A stretch of DNA of 64,000 nt from CAYZZU01 sp964483105. Its GTDB lineage: Bacteria; CG2-30-53-67. The notes under the pieces are model-generated. The model saw only the letters and a list, made by a program, of their open reading frames with translations. It had not been told where the DNA came from and did no database searches. Location: NCBI GenBank assembly GCA_964483105.1, contig CAYZZU010000009.1, positions 1 to 64,000 of the forward strand. Direction: 5' to 3'. A program made the position numbers and the translations under genes. Position 1 is the first letter of the stretch. Each line of letters starts with the position of its first letter. Positions 34,627-43,751 of the stretch are shown here, in pieces.

Positions 34627-34864
34627 GGAAATTCTTTTCCAGGGACTTCCCCCAATTTTTTATGTGGTGATTCAGGTCCTGTCCGGCGGGGTGGAACCCC
34701 GCCCTGCAAAACTGAAAATCAAAACCCGATCACCCCTTCTCCCGGCTTTCTGATCCAATGGCAGGTAACCTTCTCCTCGCTTCCCGGCTTTGCTAACACC
34801 CGTGTAGCCCGCAGCAGATTCCGCCTCTCTCTCAATGGAAGGAGATTTCACTCTGAAAAGTCAT
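34627..34864. other. Intergenic region between csp promoter and tRNA-Leu, no gene seen
   Basis: About 240 bases. The one notable item is a hairpin GGCGGGGT-GGA-ACCCCGCC (34685-34703) without a U run. No credible reading frame. Confidence 0.4.
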
Positions 34865-34951
34865 TGGTGCCGGAGGCCGGAATCGAACCGGCACGGGGTC
34901 GCCCCCGCGGGATTTTGAGTCCCGTGCGTCTACCAATTTCACCACTCCGGC
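34865..34951 (-). tRNA. tRNA-Leu (anticodon CAA)
   Basis: 87 bases with encoded CCA and the long variable arm of a class II tRNA (GCGGGGGCGACCCCGT). Acceptor GCCGGAG pairs with CTCCGGC. Anticodon stem CGGGA/TCCCG closes loop CTCAAAA, giving CAA. T arm GCCGG-TTCGATT-CCGGC. Confidence 0.96.
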
Positions 34952-34974
34952 TGGAGGATCTTGTCTTCATGAGT

Positions 34975-35003
34975 AAATTACACAGAGAATACTCTCTTGT
35001 CAA
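34975..35003 (-). promoter_or_regulatory. Promoter of tRNA-Leu
   Basis: Minus strand TTGACA (35003-34998), 17-base spacer, TAATTT (34980-34975). Start near 34968, 17 bases before the tRNA. The spacer holds the palindrome AGAGAGTATTCTCT. Confidence 0.65.
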
Positions 35004-35075
35004 GAAAGTTTGTCCGGTTTCCCTGACCGGATCTTCTTTGTTTCCCTGCGGTTTTGTCTGCCCGGAACTAACAGG

Positions 35076-35104
35076 TTGCTTTCAAATCCTCCTTTGACTA
35101 TAAT
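35076..35104 (+). promoter_or_regulatory. Promoter of the GH57 gene
   Basis: TTGCTT (35076-35081), 17-base spacer, perfect TATAAT (35099-35104). Start near 35111, about 40 bases before the ATG. Confidence 0.6.
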
Positions 35105-35151
35105 CACCTCGGATTTGTATTCATTCCGGAAAACCTTACCTGGAGAATCGG

Positions 35152-37344
35152 ATGGGTCAAAAGGTCACCCTGTTGCTGGCGATCCACAACCATCAGCCGG
35201 TGGGGAACTTTCCCCACGTCCTGGAAGAAGCCTATCAGCGATCTTATCTCCCATTTCTCCAGATCCTGGGGGAAAACCCTCACATCCGTCTCACGCTGCA
35301 CTATTCGGGCTTCCTGTTGGAATGGCTGAAGGGAAATCATCCGGAGTTTATCCGGGAAATCCGGGAACTGGTTGAAGCGAATCGGGTGGAGATTATGTCC
35401 GGGGGGTTTTATGAACCGATCCTGACAACTCTGTACGACTCGGATACGCAGGGACAAATCCGGAAGCTCTCTTCTTTTATAAAGAAGACCTTCGGAACGA
35501 CCCCGAGGGGGATCTGGCTTGCCGAACGTGTCTGGGAGCCTCATCTGGCCGGAGCACTGAACAAGGCGGGGGCCGAGTATATCGTCATGGACGACCACCA
35601 CTTCAGGATGGCGGGTTTGAAAGAGGAGGAGCTCCACGGTTACTATCTCACGGAGGAGCAAGGAAGAATCCTGAAGGTGTTTCCGGGAAGTGAGCGGCTC
35701 CGCTACCTGATCCCTTTCCATCCGGTCGAGGAGACCCTTGCTTTTCTCGATTCGTTGAAACAGCGCGATGCGGACCCGCTGGCCATCATGGGAGACGATG
35801 GAGAGAAATTCGGGGTCTGGCCCGGAACCTTCGAGAGTGTCTATGAAAAGGGCTGGCTTTCCGACTTCTTCACGGCCCTCCGTGAAAATCTGGACTGGAT
35901 CGATATCCAGCTCTTCTCGGAGATCCTCGACAGCCATCCTCCTCTGGGACGCATCTATCTTCCCACTTCTTCCTATATGGAGATGGCGGAATGGTCGCTC
36001 CTGCCCGGCGCCCTGGAGGATTTCCGCGTCTTGAAGGAAGAGCTCAGGAAGGCGCATCTGGAGGAAAAGGCCAAGCCGTTCCTGTCCGGAGGGTTCTGGA
36101 GGAACTTCTTTTCCAAATATCCCGAAAGCAACCGGATGCATAAGAAAATGCTGGCCGTGAGCGAGAAGATCCATCACCTTCCGGAGGGGAACAGCAAGGA
36201 GCAGGCGCTGGACGAGTTGTGGCAGGGGCAGTGCAATGATGCCTATTGGCACGGGATCTTCGGGGGGCTCTATCTTCCCCATCTGCGGTCAAGTATCTAC
36301 GAACACCTGATCCGGGCGGAGGATCTGGCCGACCGGGTGCTTCACCCGGAAGCCGGATCCTGGATCGAGGCGTCCTGTTCTGATACCGACAAGAACGGAG
36401 AGAACGAGATCGTCCTGCGTTCAGATCGATATACAGTCACCGTGGATCCCGCCCGGGGCGGTACAATCATCGGGTTGGATTTCAAACCCTCCGCGTTCAA
36501 TCTCCAGGATACCTTAACCCGTGCTCCGGAGGCCTACCATCAAGAGATCCTGAACGCGTCGACCTTGTCGGAGGATGAAAACGGAGTGAAGACGATCCAC
36601 GAACGATGTGTGGCCAAGGAAAAGGGGCTGGCGGATCAAATTATCTATGATCCCTATCCGCGGGATTCCTGGATCGATCACTTCCTGGATCCGAACGAGA
36701 CGATCGAAGCCTTCCGAACGGGGCGATACAGAGAGCTGGGGGACTTCGTGCGGGGAAGGTTTTCCTACACCCTTTCGGACCGTCCGGTGGATGCCGTACT
36801 GGAGATGGAACGGAAAGGATTCGTCCAGACCACCGGAGAGGCGGGTGAAAAACAGGAAATACGGATCTGCAAGGGAATCCACGGAAGGGCGGGTGACGGA
36901 ACGCTGAATCTTCACTACCGGATTACGAATCCGGGCGGGGCCCCTTTCCGGACCCGTTTCGGTGTGGAATTCAACCTGACTCTTCTCGCCGGGCATGCCC
37001 CGGATCGGTACTACCTGATCAACGGCAGACCACCTTCCGAGCCGTGGCTTTCCAGTATCGGGGAGACACGCGGGGTTTCTTCCGCCAGTCTGAAAGATGA
37101 ATGGAAGGGGATTCAGGTAACCCTTCTCCTGAACCGTCCCGGGCTCTTGTGGCGGTTTCCGATCGAAACCGTTTCCCAGTCCGAAGGAGGGTTTGAAAGG
37201 GTCTACCAGGGGTCGAGTCTCCTGTTCCTGTGGGATCTCCGTCTGGATCGCGGGGCCGGTCTGGATCTTGAAATCAAAATCATGTTGTCGGTCCTGCCGG
37301 AAGAAGAAAAGAGCCGGCCCCGCCTGAATTCCTCAAACTCGTAG
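35152..37344 (+). CDS. Glycoside hydrolase family 57 alpha-amylase / 4-alpha-glucanotransferase
   Basis: 730 residues, probably cytoplasmic. GH57 regions: IHNHQPVGNF (region 1), SGGFYEPIL, GIWLAERVWEP with the nucleophile Glu, IMGDDGEKFGVWP with the acid/base Asp, and a helical part with YWHGIFGGLYLPHLR. The C-terminal beta domain of about 300 residues (DUF1925/1926 type) is typical of the 4-alpha-glucanotransferase subgroup. It would cut or re-join alpha-1,4 glucans, fitting the glycogen genes later in the window. Followed 12 bases later by an FG-GAP protein, likely one operon. Confidence 0.93.
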   Translation: MGQKVTLLLAIHNHQPVGNFPHVLEEAYQRSYLPFLQILGENPHIRLTLHYSGFLLEWLKGNHPEFIREIRELVEANRVEIMSGGFYEPILTTLYDSDTQGQIRKLSSFIKKTFGTTPRGIWLAERVWEPHLAGALNKAGAEYIVMDDHHFRMAGLKEEELHGYYLTEEQGRILKVFPGSERLRYLIPFHPVEETLAFLDSLKQRDADPLAIMGDDGEKFGVWPGTFESVYEKGWLSDFFTALRENLDWIDIQLFSEILDSHPPLGRIYLPTSSYMEMAEWSLLPGALEDFRVLKEELRKAHLEEKAKPFLSGGFWRNFFSKYPESNRMHKKMLAVSEKIHHLPEGNSKEQALDELWQGQCNDAYWHGIFGGLYLPHLRSSIYEHLIRAEDLADRVLHPEAGSWIEASCSDTDKNGENEIVLRSDRYTVTVDPARGGTIIGLDFKPSAFNLQDTLTRAPEAYHQEILNASTLSEDENGVKTIHERCVAKEKGLADQIIYDPYPRDSWIDHFLDPNETIEAFRTGRYRELGDFVRGRFSYTLSDRPVDAVLEMERKGFVQTTGEAGEKQEIRICKGIHGRAGDGTLNLHYRITNPGGAPFRTRFGVEFNLTLLAGHAPDRYYLINGRPPSEPWLSSIGETRGVSSASLKDEWKGIQVTLLLNRPGLLWRFPIETVSQSEGGFERVYQGSSLLFLWDLRLDRGAGLDLEIKIMLSVLPEEEKSRPRLNSSNS

Positions 37345-37356
37345 AAGGAGCCGTAC

Positions 37357-38589
37357 ATGATCTTCAGATTCTCCCTTCTGTTTCTGGCCTGGATGTGGAT
37401 CGGAATCCTGTTTCCCTGTCTTCCCGGAATTGCGGCGGCCCAGGGAGGGACGGCCGGAAAGAAGATGCAGACCGGCGAAGACGCACGGGAAGTGAACATC
37501 CCCACCTACATTCAGAAACAACTTTCCAAAAAGGTCTGGAAGGAATGCGAGGTCGATTTTCTGATCCGTTCCGCCGCAATCTGCGATATAGACGGAGACG
37601 GCAAGAACGAGCTGATCAGTACCGACGGAAAGAGTCTCCGGATTGATCAGTGGTGTCACGGAAAAATCGATTCGTTTCCAAAGAGTACATTATCCGCAAA
37701 AAAACGGTTTTTCTTTTTCCGAGCCAGGAAGAAAGGATCCGGATCTGCCGCTCTGGACCGAATCAATCGGGCGAAACGGGGAATCCGCTACATCCTGCTC
37801 ACCGGAGAGGATCTGGATCTGGACGGAAGGGATGAACTACTTTTCAACGCGGTACAGAATCATCAGGTGATTTCCGGGATTCTCCGTTATCAGAACCACA
37901 ACTTTTCCCTGTCCGTTACGGAGGAGGGACTCTATCTGAAAATTTTTTATGACGCAGTGGGCAATCCGGTTCTCGTGGGGCAGAAACTCGGTGTGGAAGG
38001 ATCGATCATTCACCAATACCTCTGGGATGGAACACACTTTACAAAGGGGAAGGCGTGGGAACTTCCGGGTGGGGGGAATCTTCTCACCACACAGAGTTTC
38101 CATTCGTACCGTATGGGAGATCCGGATTTTATCGTCCTGAACCGGTCGGGTGGACTCGATTTCTTTTCAAGGAGTCAAAAGATCATCACCGATTCCGATG
38201 TCCCGGGACTTCTCCCCCTCTGTACCCTCCGGGTGAGGGTCGGTCAAAACGGTTCCTCCCGGAAGGAACGGTTTTACGTTCCCAGAAGGATCCTGACGGG
38301 GGATTTTGAAAGAGACGGCCAGAAAGAGGTTCTTCTGATCACGAAACGGCCCGTACTGAACATCCGCGGGATGCGGGGGCTTCTGACACGTCATGCCGTG
38401 ATGGACCTGACCCTGTCGCGCGGCCAGGTCCAGGAGTATTGGAAAACATCTCCCATTTTCGGGGAGATCCTCGACCAGGCCGTCGGAGACATCGACAACA
38501 ACGGAAAGCGGGAACTGGTGCTCTTTACAAGACGAGGTACTCTCCCTTTCCGGAAGAAAACTTATGTGTTGATTTATGGACTGGAATAA
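37357..38589 (+). CDS. Secreted FG-GAP/VCBS-type repeat protein
   Basis: 410 residues. The signal peptide has a long hydrophobic core ending near GIAAAQ. At least three calcium-loop repeats are visible: CDIDGDGKNELI, DLDLDGRDELLF and GDIDNNGKRELVLF, the FG-GAP/VCBS pattern of beta-propellers. No enzyme domain. AAGGAG lies seven bases before the ATG, and it is probably co-transcribed with the GH57 gene. It may be a periplasmic or surface binding protein; the function is unknown. Confidence 0.8.
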   Translation: MIFRFSLLFLAWMWIGILFPCLPGIAAAQGGTAGKKMQTGEDAREVNIPTYIQKQLSKKVWKECEVDFLIRSAAICDIDGDGKNELISTDGKSLRIDQWCHGKIDSFPKSTLSAKKRFFFFRARKKGSGSAALDRINRAKRGIRYILLTGEDLDLDGRDELLFNAVQNHQVISGILRYQNHNFSLSVTEEGLYLKIFYDAVGNPVLVGQKLGVEGSIIHQYLWDGTHFTKGKAWELPGGGNLLTTQSFHSYRMGDPDFIVLNRSGGLDFFSRSQKIITDSDVPGLLPLCTLRVRVGQNGSSRKERFYVPRRILTGDFERDGQKEVLLITKRPVLNIRGMRGLLTRHAVMDLTLSRGQVQEYWKTSPIFGEILDQAVGDIDNNGKRELVLFTRRGTLPFRKKTYVLIYGLE

Positions 38590-38749
38590 AATCCCATGCT
38601 TCGAGGAGGTGGTTTGGATCGTCCCTCCGGCAAGGGGGTTGCCATCGTCTGGAAGTCCTCTTGGAACCAACGGGGATTTTTCATCAACTTCTCCACTTCG
38701 ATTCAGAGGGGGAAAGCCGGCACTTCTCCGCCCCGGCATGCCATGTCGC

Positions 38750-38778
38750 TCCACACGATCCCGATCTTATGGTATAAT
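38750..38778 (+). promoter_or_regulatory. Promoter candidate for the small coiled-coil gene
   Basis: Perfect -10 TATAAT (38773-38778) with TCCACA 17 bases upstream (38750-38755). The rest of the 38590-38806 gap shows no gene. Confidence 0.5.
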
Positions 38779-38806
38779 CCGGATACACGCAGAGAAGGAG
38801 GGCGGC

Positions 38807-39049
38807 ATGAGTGAGCAGGTGATTTCCGAAAGGCTTCGTTTTCTGGAAAAAGAAGTTTCCGCCTTGGCGGAGGATCTGGACCGGAACAAGCTGGATCTTC
38901 GCAGTCAGGTGGACGCATTGCGGCTGGACATCGAATCGATCAAGACCTTTCTGAAGAAACACTTTCCAGAGTTGCCGGAAACCTTCCGGGACGTCAAGGA
39001 CCAGACCATGAGAGAGAAGAATCCTGAATGGATTGCGGAACAGGATTAG
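38807..39049 (+). CDS. Small coiled-coil protein of unknown function
   Basis: 80 residues from the ATG at 38807, with GGAGGG six to eight bases upstream. Charged and helical throughout: RLRFLEKEVSALAEDLDRNK and LRSQVDALRLDIESIK show heptad spacing of Leu/Val/Ile. No signal peptide, membrane helix or Cys. I do not recognise a family. It has its own promoter and lies before suhB but not tightly coupled. Confidence 0.7.
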   Translation: MSEQVISERLRFLEKEVSALAEDLDRNKLDLRSQVDALRLDIESIKTFLKKHFPELPETFRDVKDQTMREKNPEWIAEQD

Positions 39050-39239
39050 GAAAGCTCCCTCTGTTTGCCTTTTTCGTCTTGGCAGTGAGTTTTTGTAGAA
39101 AATTCGGGGGTCTTTCCGGATGGGAGGCGGAAAGAGAAAACATTCTGTTTTCTGTTAATCCATCAGGCATATCCCTTGCCCGCTTTTCCCACCTGACCTT
39201 GACCGTCTCACGGTGCCCAAAAATGAAACTTCAAGGCTC

Positions 39240-40013
39240 ATGATGAGAACGGATTTTCTGGATATCGCGATTCAAGCCGCCCGGGCTTCCGGGCGGATAC
39301 AGAAAAAATTTCTGAACAGGTCATTCCGAATCACTTTGAAGGGGGAGATTAATCTCGTAACGGAGGTGGACCTTCGCTGTGAAGAGAAGATCGTCTCCCT
39401 GATTCAGAAAGCTTTCCCCGGCCACGATCTGCTTGCCGAAGAAGGAGGGAAGACCTCCCGGGTTTCTCCCTATCGCTGGATTATCGATCCCCTGGATGGC
39501 ACCACCAATTATGCCCATGGATATCCCGTCTTTTGTACCTCCATTGCCTTGGAATACAAGGGGAAGCTCCGGGTCGGAGTGGTTTTTGATCCAATCCGTC
39601 AGGAACTTTTTACGGCGGAGAAGGGGAAAGGGGCCTTCCTGAACGATCAACGGATCTCCCCTTCCACAACATCAGAACTGGATTCCGCCTTTCTGGTTAC
39701 CGGATTTCCCTACCATGTCCGGGAGAACCGGCAAAACCTGGAACAGTTCCAGCGACTGCTCCTCCATTCACAGGCAGTCCGGAGAGACGGTTCCGCAGCC
39801 CTCGATCTCTGCTACACCGCCATGGGGAGGTTTGACGGCTTCTGGGAATTCGCCCTTGCCCCCTGGGACCTTGCAGCCGGGAGCCTGATCCTGAAGGAGG
39901 CCGGGGGGAAGATCACAAGCATCCGCGGCGGTCCCTTCTCCATTTACAAGGGAACCGTGCTGGCAAGCAACGGGAAGATTCACGCCGCGATGCGGAAACT
40001 GCTTGAGGATTAG
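39240..40013 (+). CDS. suhB: Inositol monophosphatase family protein
   Basis: About 257 residues from ATG-ATG at 39240, AAGG just upstream; an earlier GTG (39213) is possible. Metal sites: LLAEEGG (Glu), IIDPLDGTTNYAHGYPVF (the D-P-L-D-G-T motif), and WDLAAGSLILKEAGGKI near the end. All catalytic residues of the lithium-sensitive phosphatase family are present. Likely substrate is inositol 1-phosphate or a similar sugar phosphate. SuhB-like proteins may also act on rRNA transcription. Confidence 0.93.
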   Translation: MMRTDFLDIAIQAARASGRIQKKFLNRSFRITLKGEINLVTEVDLRCEEKIVSLIQKAFPGHDLLAEEGGKTSRVSPYRWIIDPLDGTTNYAHGYPVFCTSIALEYKGKLRVGVVFDPIRQELFTAEKGKGAFLNDQRISPSTTSELDSAFLVTGFPYHVRENRQNLEQFQRLLLHSQAVRRDGSAALDLCYTAMGRFDGFWEFALAPWDLAAGSLILKEAGGKITSIRGGPFSIYKGTVLASNGKIHAAMRKLLED

Positions 40014-40125
40014 CTGGTATTCTGAAAGTGCATCGAACCCCTGATGGACCGTTAGAACAGCAGTTGTACCGGTAACGGCGATTGATGTCTTGAAAACCGG
40101 CGTGGACCGGAAGAAAGGAGAGAAC

Positions 40126-41187
40126 ATGAAGTCGGAACGTACAATCCGGGAAGAGCTGAAGACCTATTACGGACGGATCCTGCGAAAAAGTCAGGACCTG
40201 AAAACGAATGCCTGTTGCAGCGGAGATGAAATCCTGCCCCCTTCGGTCCGGGAGGCGCTTAGCCGGATCGATGACGAGATCCTGAGCCGCTTCTACGGTT
40301 GCGGGTCGCCGATCCCCCCGGCCCTGAACGGATGTACGGTCTTAGACCTCGGATGCGGAACCGGTCGGGATGTTTTTATCGCTTCCCGGCTCGTGGGGAA
40401 CCAAGGGAACGTGATCGGAGTCGACATGACGGAGGAGCAGCTTGAATTAGCGCGTCGTCATCTTGACCGGCAGATGGATCGGTTTGGTTATTCGGAACCG
40501 AATGTCTCCTTCAGACAGGGATATATCGAGGACCTCCGGGAGTGCGGAATCGAAGACGAATCGATCGACGTGGTCATATCGAACTGCGTCCTGAACCTGT
40601 CACCGGACAAACCATCCGTTTTTTCCGAGATTTTCCGCGTTCTGAAACCGGGTGGAGAGCTCTATTTCTCCGATCTCTTTGCCGGAAGGAGGATCCCGAA
40701 ACATCTGCAGGACGATCCGGTTCTTCAGGGGGAATGCCTCGCGGGGGCGATGTATATTGAAGACTTCCGCCGTCTTCTTCTCGGCCTGGGATGTCCGGAC
40801 TACCGTGTTGTCACGAACCGATCGATCGCACTGGACAATCCGGAGATCGAAGAGAAAATCGGAATGATCGATTTTTATTCCATGACCATTCGGGCCTTCA
40901 AGCTTGACACGCTGGAGGACCTTTGTGAGGACTACGGCCAGAGCGCCGTCTACCTCGGGACGATTCCCGACCATCCTCATGCCTTCAATCTCGATGACCA
41001 CCACCGGTTTGTAACCGGCAAACCGATGCTCGTCTGCGGAAATACCGCGGCCATGCTCGAAGAAACCCGCTACGCCCGGCACTTCAAGGTGTACGGAGAC
41101 CGGAGCGTTCACTACGGTCCCTTCGATTGCGCTCCGGCGGCCGCAAAGGTGGAGAACGGGGAAGGGTGCGGCGGTGCCTGCTGCTGA
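40126..41187 (+). CDS. arsM: Arsenite S-adenosylmethionine methyltransferase
   Basis: 353 residues from the ATG at 40126 with AAAGGAG. SAM motif VLDLGCGTGRDVFIASRLVG. The Cys that bind As(III) are visible: NACCSG near residue 30, SNCVLNLSPDK in the middle and GECLAGAMYIEDF, the family hallmark. The C-terminus ends GEGCGGACC, a further thiol cluster common in bacterial ArsM. It adds methyl groups to arsenite to give volatile or less retained species. No arsR, arsB/acr3 or arsC is adjacent, so it is an orphan arsenic gene. Confidence 0.93.
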   Translation: MKSERTIREELKTYYGRILRKSQDLKTNACCSGDEILPPSVREALSRIDDEILSRFYGCGSPIPPALNGCTVLDLGCGTGRDVFIASRLVGNQGNVIGVDMTEEQLELARRHLDRQMDRFGYSEPNVSFRQGYIEDLRECGIEDESIDVVISNCVLNLSPDKPSVFSEIFRVLKPGGELYFSDLFAGRRIPKHLQDDPVLQGECLAGAMYIEDFRRLLLGLGCPDYRVVTNRSIALDNPEIEEKIGMIDFYSMTIRAFKLDTLEDLCEDYGQSAVYLGTIPDHPHAFNLDDHHRFVTGKPMLVCGNTAAMLEETRYARHFKVYGDRSVHYGPFDCAPAAAKVENGEGCGGACC

Positions 41188-41211
41188 ATGGAATGAACCG
41201 GTCCGGACCAT

Positions 41212-42078
41212 TTAGTAACAGCAGTATTGCAGAAGCTGACAATCGCTGCAGACTGAAGGATCTTTTTCCTTCCGGCACTGGTTGAGAATCCCGAGGCGGG
41301 CGAGGGAAAAATCGTACTTGACCGGGTCCTCCGGGTCGAGCAGTTTCAGACGCTCTGTCACTTCGACGGCAGCCCGCCAGTCCACGGAACACCGTGTCAG
41401 GAGCCCGAGCCGGCGGGCGATCCGGCTGACATGGGTATCCAGGGGAATGACCAGCCGGGCGGGGGAGACCTCTTTCCAGAGTCCGAGATCAATCCCGTCG
41501 TCCCGCCGCACCATCCATCGTAGAAACATGTTGAGCCGTTTGCAGGCGCTCCCTTTCCGGGGAGAGGGGAGCAGAAAGCGGAAACCCACGGGATCGGGCA
41601 CGCCGCGTGTGCCGTAAATCGGCGTATAGTCAAGGGCGTGGATCCTTTCCACGAAGCTGGCGAGGGAGGCCTGGATATCCTGTTCCCCCTCCGTCTGCCC
41701 CTCCAGGAAAAACGCCAGGATTGAACCGTATTGGCGTAATATCCGGTTGAGCGCCAGGAGGAGACAGAGGAGGTCTTCCCCCCGGTTGAAACGGTGCAGG
41801 ATGCCTTCGAACAGATGCCCGTCCCGTCTGCAATCAAACCGTAGAATGAACCGGCGAGGATTTTCCCCCATCGGTTCGAAGATTCGTCTGAGGGTCCCCC
41901 GGATCTGCCCGACCCTGCCGTAGGCGTAGACCGCGGCGATCAGTCCGGCAACCTCCCGGTCCCCGGGACGACTGAACCGGCGGACAATCCCCAGGGGATC
42001 GGAATCAAGATAACGTGTATCATAGGTCCGGTACAGTCTCTCCAGGGGAGCTTTCAGTTCATAGAGAGGTCGCCTCAC
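41212..42078 (-). CDS. TIGR02757/DUF2400-family protein with Fe-S-like Cys cluster
   Basis: 288 residues from a GTG (42078), three bases after the eno stop, so co-transcribed with eno. Helical body with YDTRYLDSDPLGIVRRF, GLIAAVYAYGRV, FLRWMVRRDDGIDLGLW and IPLDTHVSRIARRLGL. The LDTHV segment and the C-terminal CRKEKDPSVCSDCQLLQYC (C-x8-C-x2-C-x5-C) resemble the end of endonuclease III-type DNA glycosylases, where four Cys hold a [4Fe-4S] cluster. The family function is not established. A nucleic-acid role is an inference. Confidence 0.85.
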   Translation of the reverse strand: MRRPLYELKAPLERLYRTYDTRYLDSDPLGIVRRFSRPGDREVAGLIAAVYAYGRVGQIRGTLRRIFEPMGENPRRFILRFDCRRDGHLFEGILHRFNRGEDLLCLLLALNRILRQYGSILAFFLEGQTEGEQDIQASLASFVERIHALDYTPIYGTRGVPDPVGFRFLLPSPRKGSACKRLNMFLRWMVRRDDGIDLGLWKEVSPARLVIPLDTHVSRIARRLGLLTRCSVDWRAAVEVTERLKLLDPEDPVKYDFSLARLGILNQCRKEKDPSVCSDCQLLQYCCY

Positions 42079-42081
42079 GAT

Positions 42082-43407
42082 TCAGGACCGTATTTTCTTG
42101 CCGGCTCTTCCGCCGTCCGTCGAGTCAAGCTGCGAAAAAACCCGCTTTCCGGGAAATCTTGCGGAGGAGCCGAGTTCTTCCTCGATCCGGAGAAGCCGAT
42201 TGTATTTGGCGATCCGTTCGCTCCGGCTGGTGGACCCGGTCTTGATCTGTCCGGTTCCCGCGGCTACCACAAGATCTGCGATGGTGGTGTCTTCGGTCTC
42301 TCCGGAACGGTGGGACACGACGGCCGTGTAGCGGGCCAGGCGGGCCATTTCAATCGCGTCCAGAGTCTCGCTGATGGTGCCGATCTGATTCAGTTTGATC
42401 AGAATGGAATTGGCTACTTTCTTCTCAATACCCTTTTTCAATCGACGCGTATTGGTTACGAACAGGTCATCCCCCACGAGTTGAATCCGCTCACCCAGTT
42501 TTTCGGTCAGGATCTTCCAGCCCGTCCAGTCATCCTCGGCCATTCCGTCCTCGATCGAAACGATCGGATATTGTCGGACCAACGCTTCATAATATTCCGC
42601 CATTTCCCCCGGACTTCGCTTAGACCCATCCGATTTCTTGAAGACGTATTTCCCCTGCTCGAAGAATTCGCTGGCCGCCGGATCGAGGGCCAGAGCGATG
42701 TCTGAACCGGCCTTGTACCCCGCAAGATGGATCCCTTCCAGAATCACCTCCAGCGCCTCTTCGTTGGATCGGAGATTCGGGGCGAATCCCCCCTCGTCCC
42801 CAACAGCCGTGCCGTATCCCTTTTTTTTCAGGATACTCTTCAGGGCATGAAAGCTTTCGGATCCCATTCGAAGGGCCTCGGAGAATTTCTTCGCGCCCAC
42901 GGGCATGATCATGAACTCCTGAAGGTCCACATTGGTATCGGCATGGGACCCTCCGTTTAAGATATTCATCATCGGTACCGGCAGGGTATGGGCTTGCACC
43001 CCGCCCAGATAGCGATAGAGGGGAATCTCAAGGGCGGATGCCGCGGCTTTTGCGACCGCCATGGAACACCCCAGGATCGCGTTGGCACCCAACTTTCCCC
43101 TGTTGGAGGTCCCATCCAGACGAATCATCTTCGCATCAATTCCGTTCTGGTCCAGTGCATTCATTCCGATGATTTTCGGTCCGATCATCCGGTTGACATG
43201 CCTGACCGCCTTCAGCACTCCCTTCCCCTGGTACCGTTTCGGATCCTGGTCCCTCAGCTCGATCGCCTCATGCTCCCCGGTGGATGCCCCGGATGGAACG
43301 GCAGCGCGTCCCGTAACACCGCACGCCAGGGTTACATCCACCTCCACCGTGGGATTCCCTCTCGAGTCCAGAATCTCCCTTCCATGAACTGCCGCGATTT
43401 CGGTCAT
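42082..43407 (-). CDS. eno: Enolase
   Basis: 441 residues. GREILDSRGNPTVEVDV, VPSGASTGEHEAIELRD (His/Ser of the loop), NILNGGSHADTNVDLQEFMIMP, GDEGGFAPNL, SIEDGMAEDDW, LVGDDLFVTN and SHRSGETEDT cover the active site. The last 15 residues (GGRAGKKIRS end) are a basic extension beyond the usual length. It converts 2-phosphoglycerate to PEP. GGAGGAC precedes the ATG. Confidence 0.98.
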   Translation of the reverse strand: MTEIAAVHGREILDSRGNPTVEVDVTLACGVTGRAAVPSGASTGEHEAIELRDQDPKRYQGKGVLKAVRHVNRMIGPKIIGMNALDQNGIDAKMIRLDGTSNRGKLGANAILGCSMAVAKAAASALEIPLYRYLGGVQAHTLPVPMMNILNGGSHADTNVDLQEFMIMPVGAKKFSEALRMGSESFHALKSILKKKGYGTAVGDEGGFAPNLRSNEEALEVILEGIHLAGYKAGSDIALALDPAASEFFEQGKYVFKKSDGSKRSPGEMAEYYEALVRQYPIVSIEDGMAEDDWTGWKILTEKLGERIQLVGDDLFVTNTRRLKKGIEKKVANSILIKLNQIGTISETLDAIEMARLARYTAVVSHRSGETEDTTIADLVVAAGTGQIKTGSTSRSERIAKYNRLLRIEEELGSSARFPGKRVFSQLDSTDGGRAGKKIRS

Positions 43408-43725
43408 ACTGTCCTCCTTTTTTCAATTGCCCCCCACTTTGTGACAAAACGACATTTCGGCAGGCATCCCGCATCGGTTTTCTTTTACCATACCCCAAAA
43501 AGCATGTCACGTTTTTTCCACTCCGTAGAAAAAGTGCAAAACGACACAATTATGCCACAGTTCTATAACCCTATAAAAAACAAGGATATTCCAGAAACGC
43601 CACAGGACGATTGTGCATTTCTGTCTCATCCTTCCCCATGCGGGAATGAGTGGCGGCTGCGGCCCCATCCATGTATTGCCTGATTTATCAATGGGTTACA
43701 TAATCATCTCCACTACCGGACCGTC
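43408..43725. other. eno upstream region, no gene seen
   Basis: About 318 bases, AT-rich near 43500-43590, with no convincing reading frame. It should hold the eno promoter on the minus strand, but I see no clear -35/-10 pair. GTTTTTTCCACTCCG near 43511 recalls half of the GGAAAA/TTTTCC enhancer motif, but weakly. Confidence 0.35.
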
Positions 43726-43741
43726 CGGCATGGAACTTGCT
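43726..43741 (+). promoter_or_regulatory. Sigma-54-type promoter of a candidate small RNA
   Basis: CGGCATGGAACTTGCT: GG (43727-43728) and GC (43739-43740) exactly ten bases apart, with GGCA at -24 and TTGCT at -12. Start predicted near 43752. It points into a region with no gene that ends in a strong terminator. Confidence 0.55.
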
Positions 43742-43751
43742 ATATAAAATA

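Noticed and set aside
34685..34703. Hairpin GGCGGGGT-GGA-ACCCCGCC as a tRNA-Leu terminator
   Set aside because: No U run follows on either strand, so it is not a supported terminator.
38596..38814. 72-codon frame before the small coiled-coil gene
   Set aside because: It overlaps the promoter and ribosome site of the next gene and has no domain.
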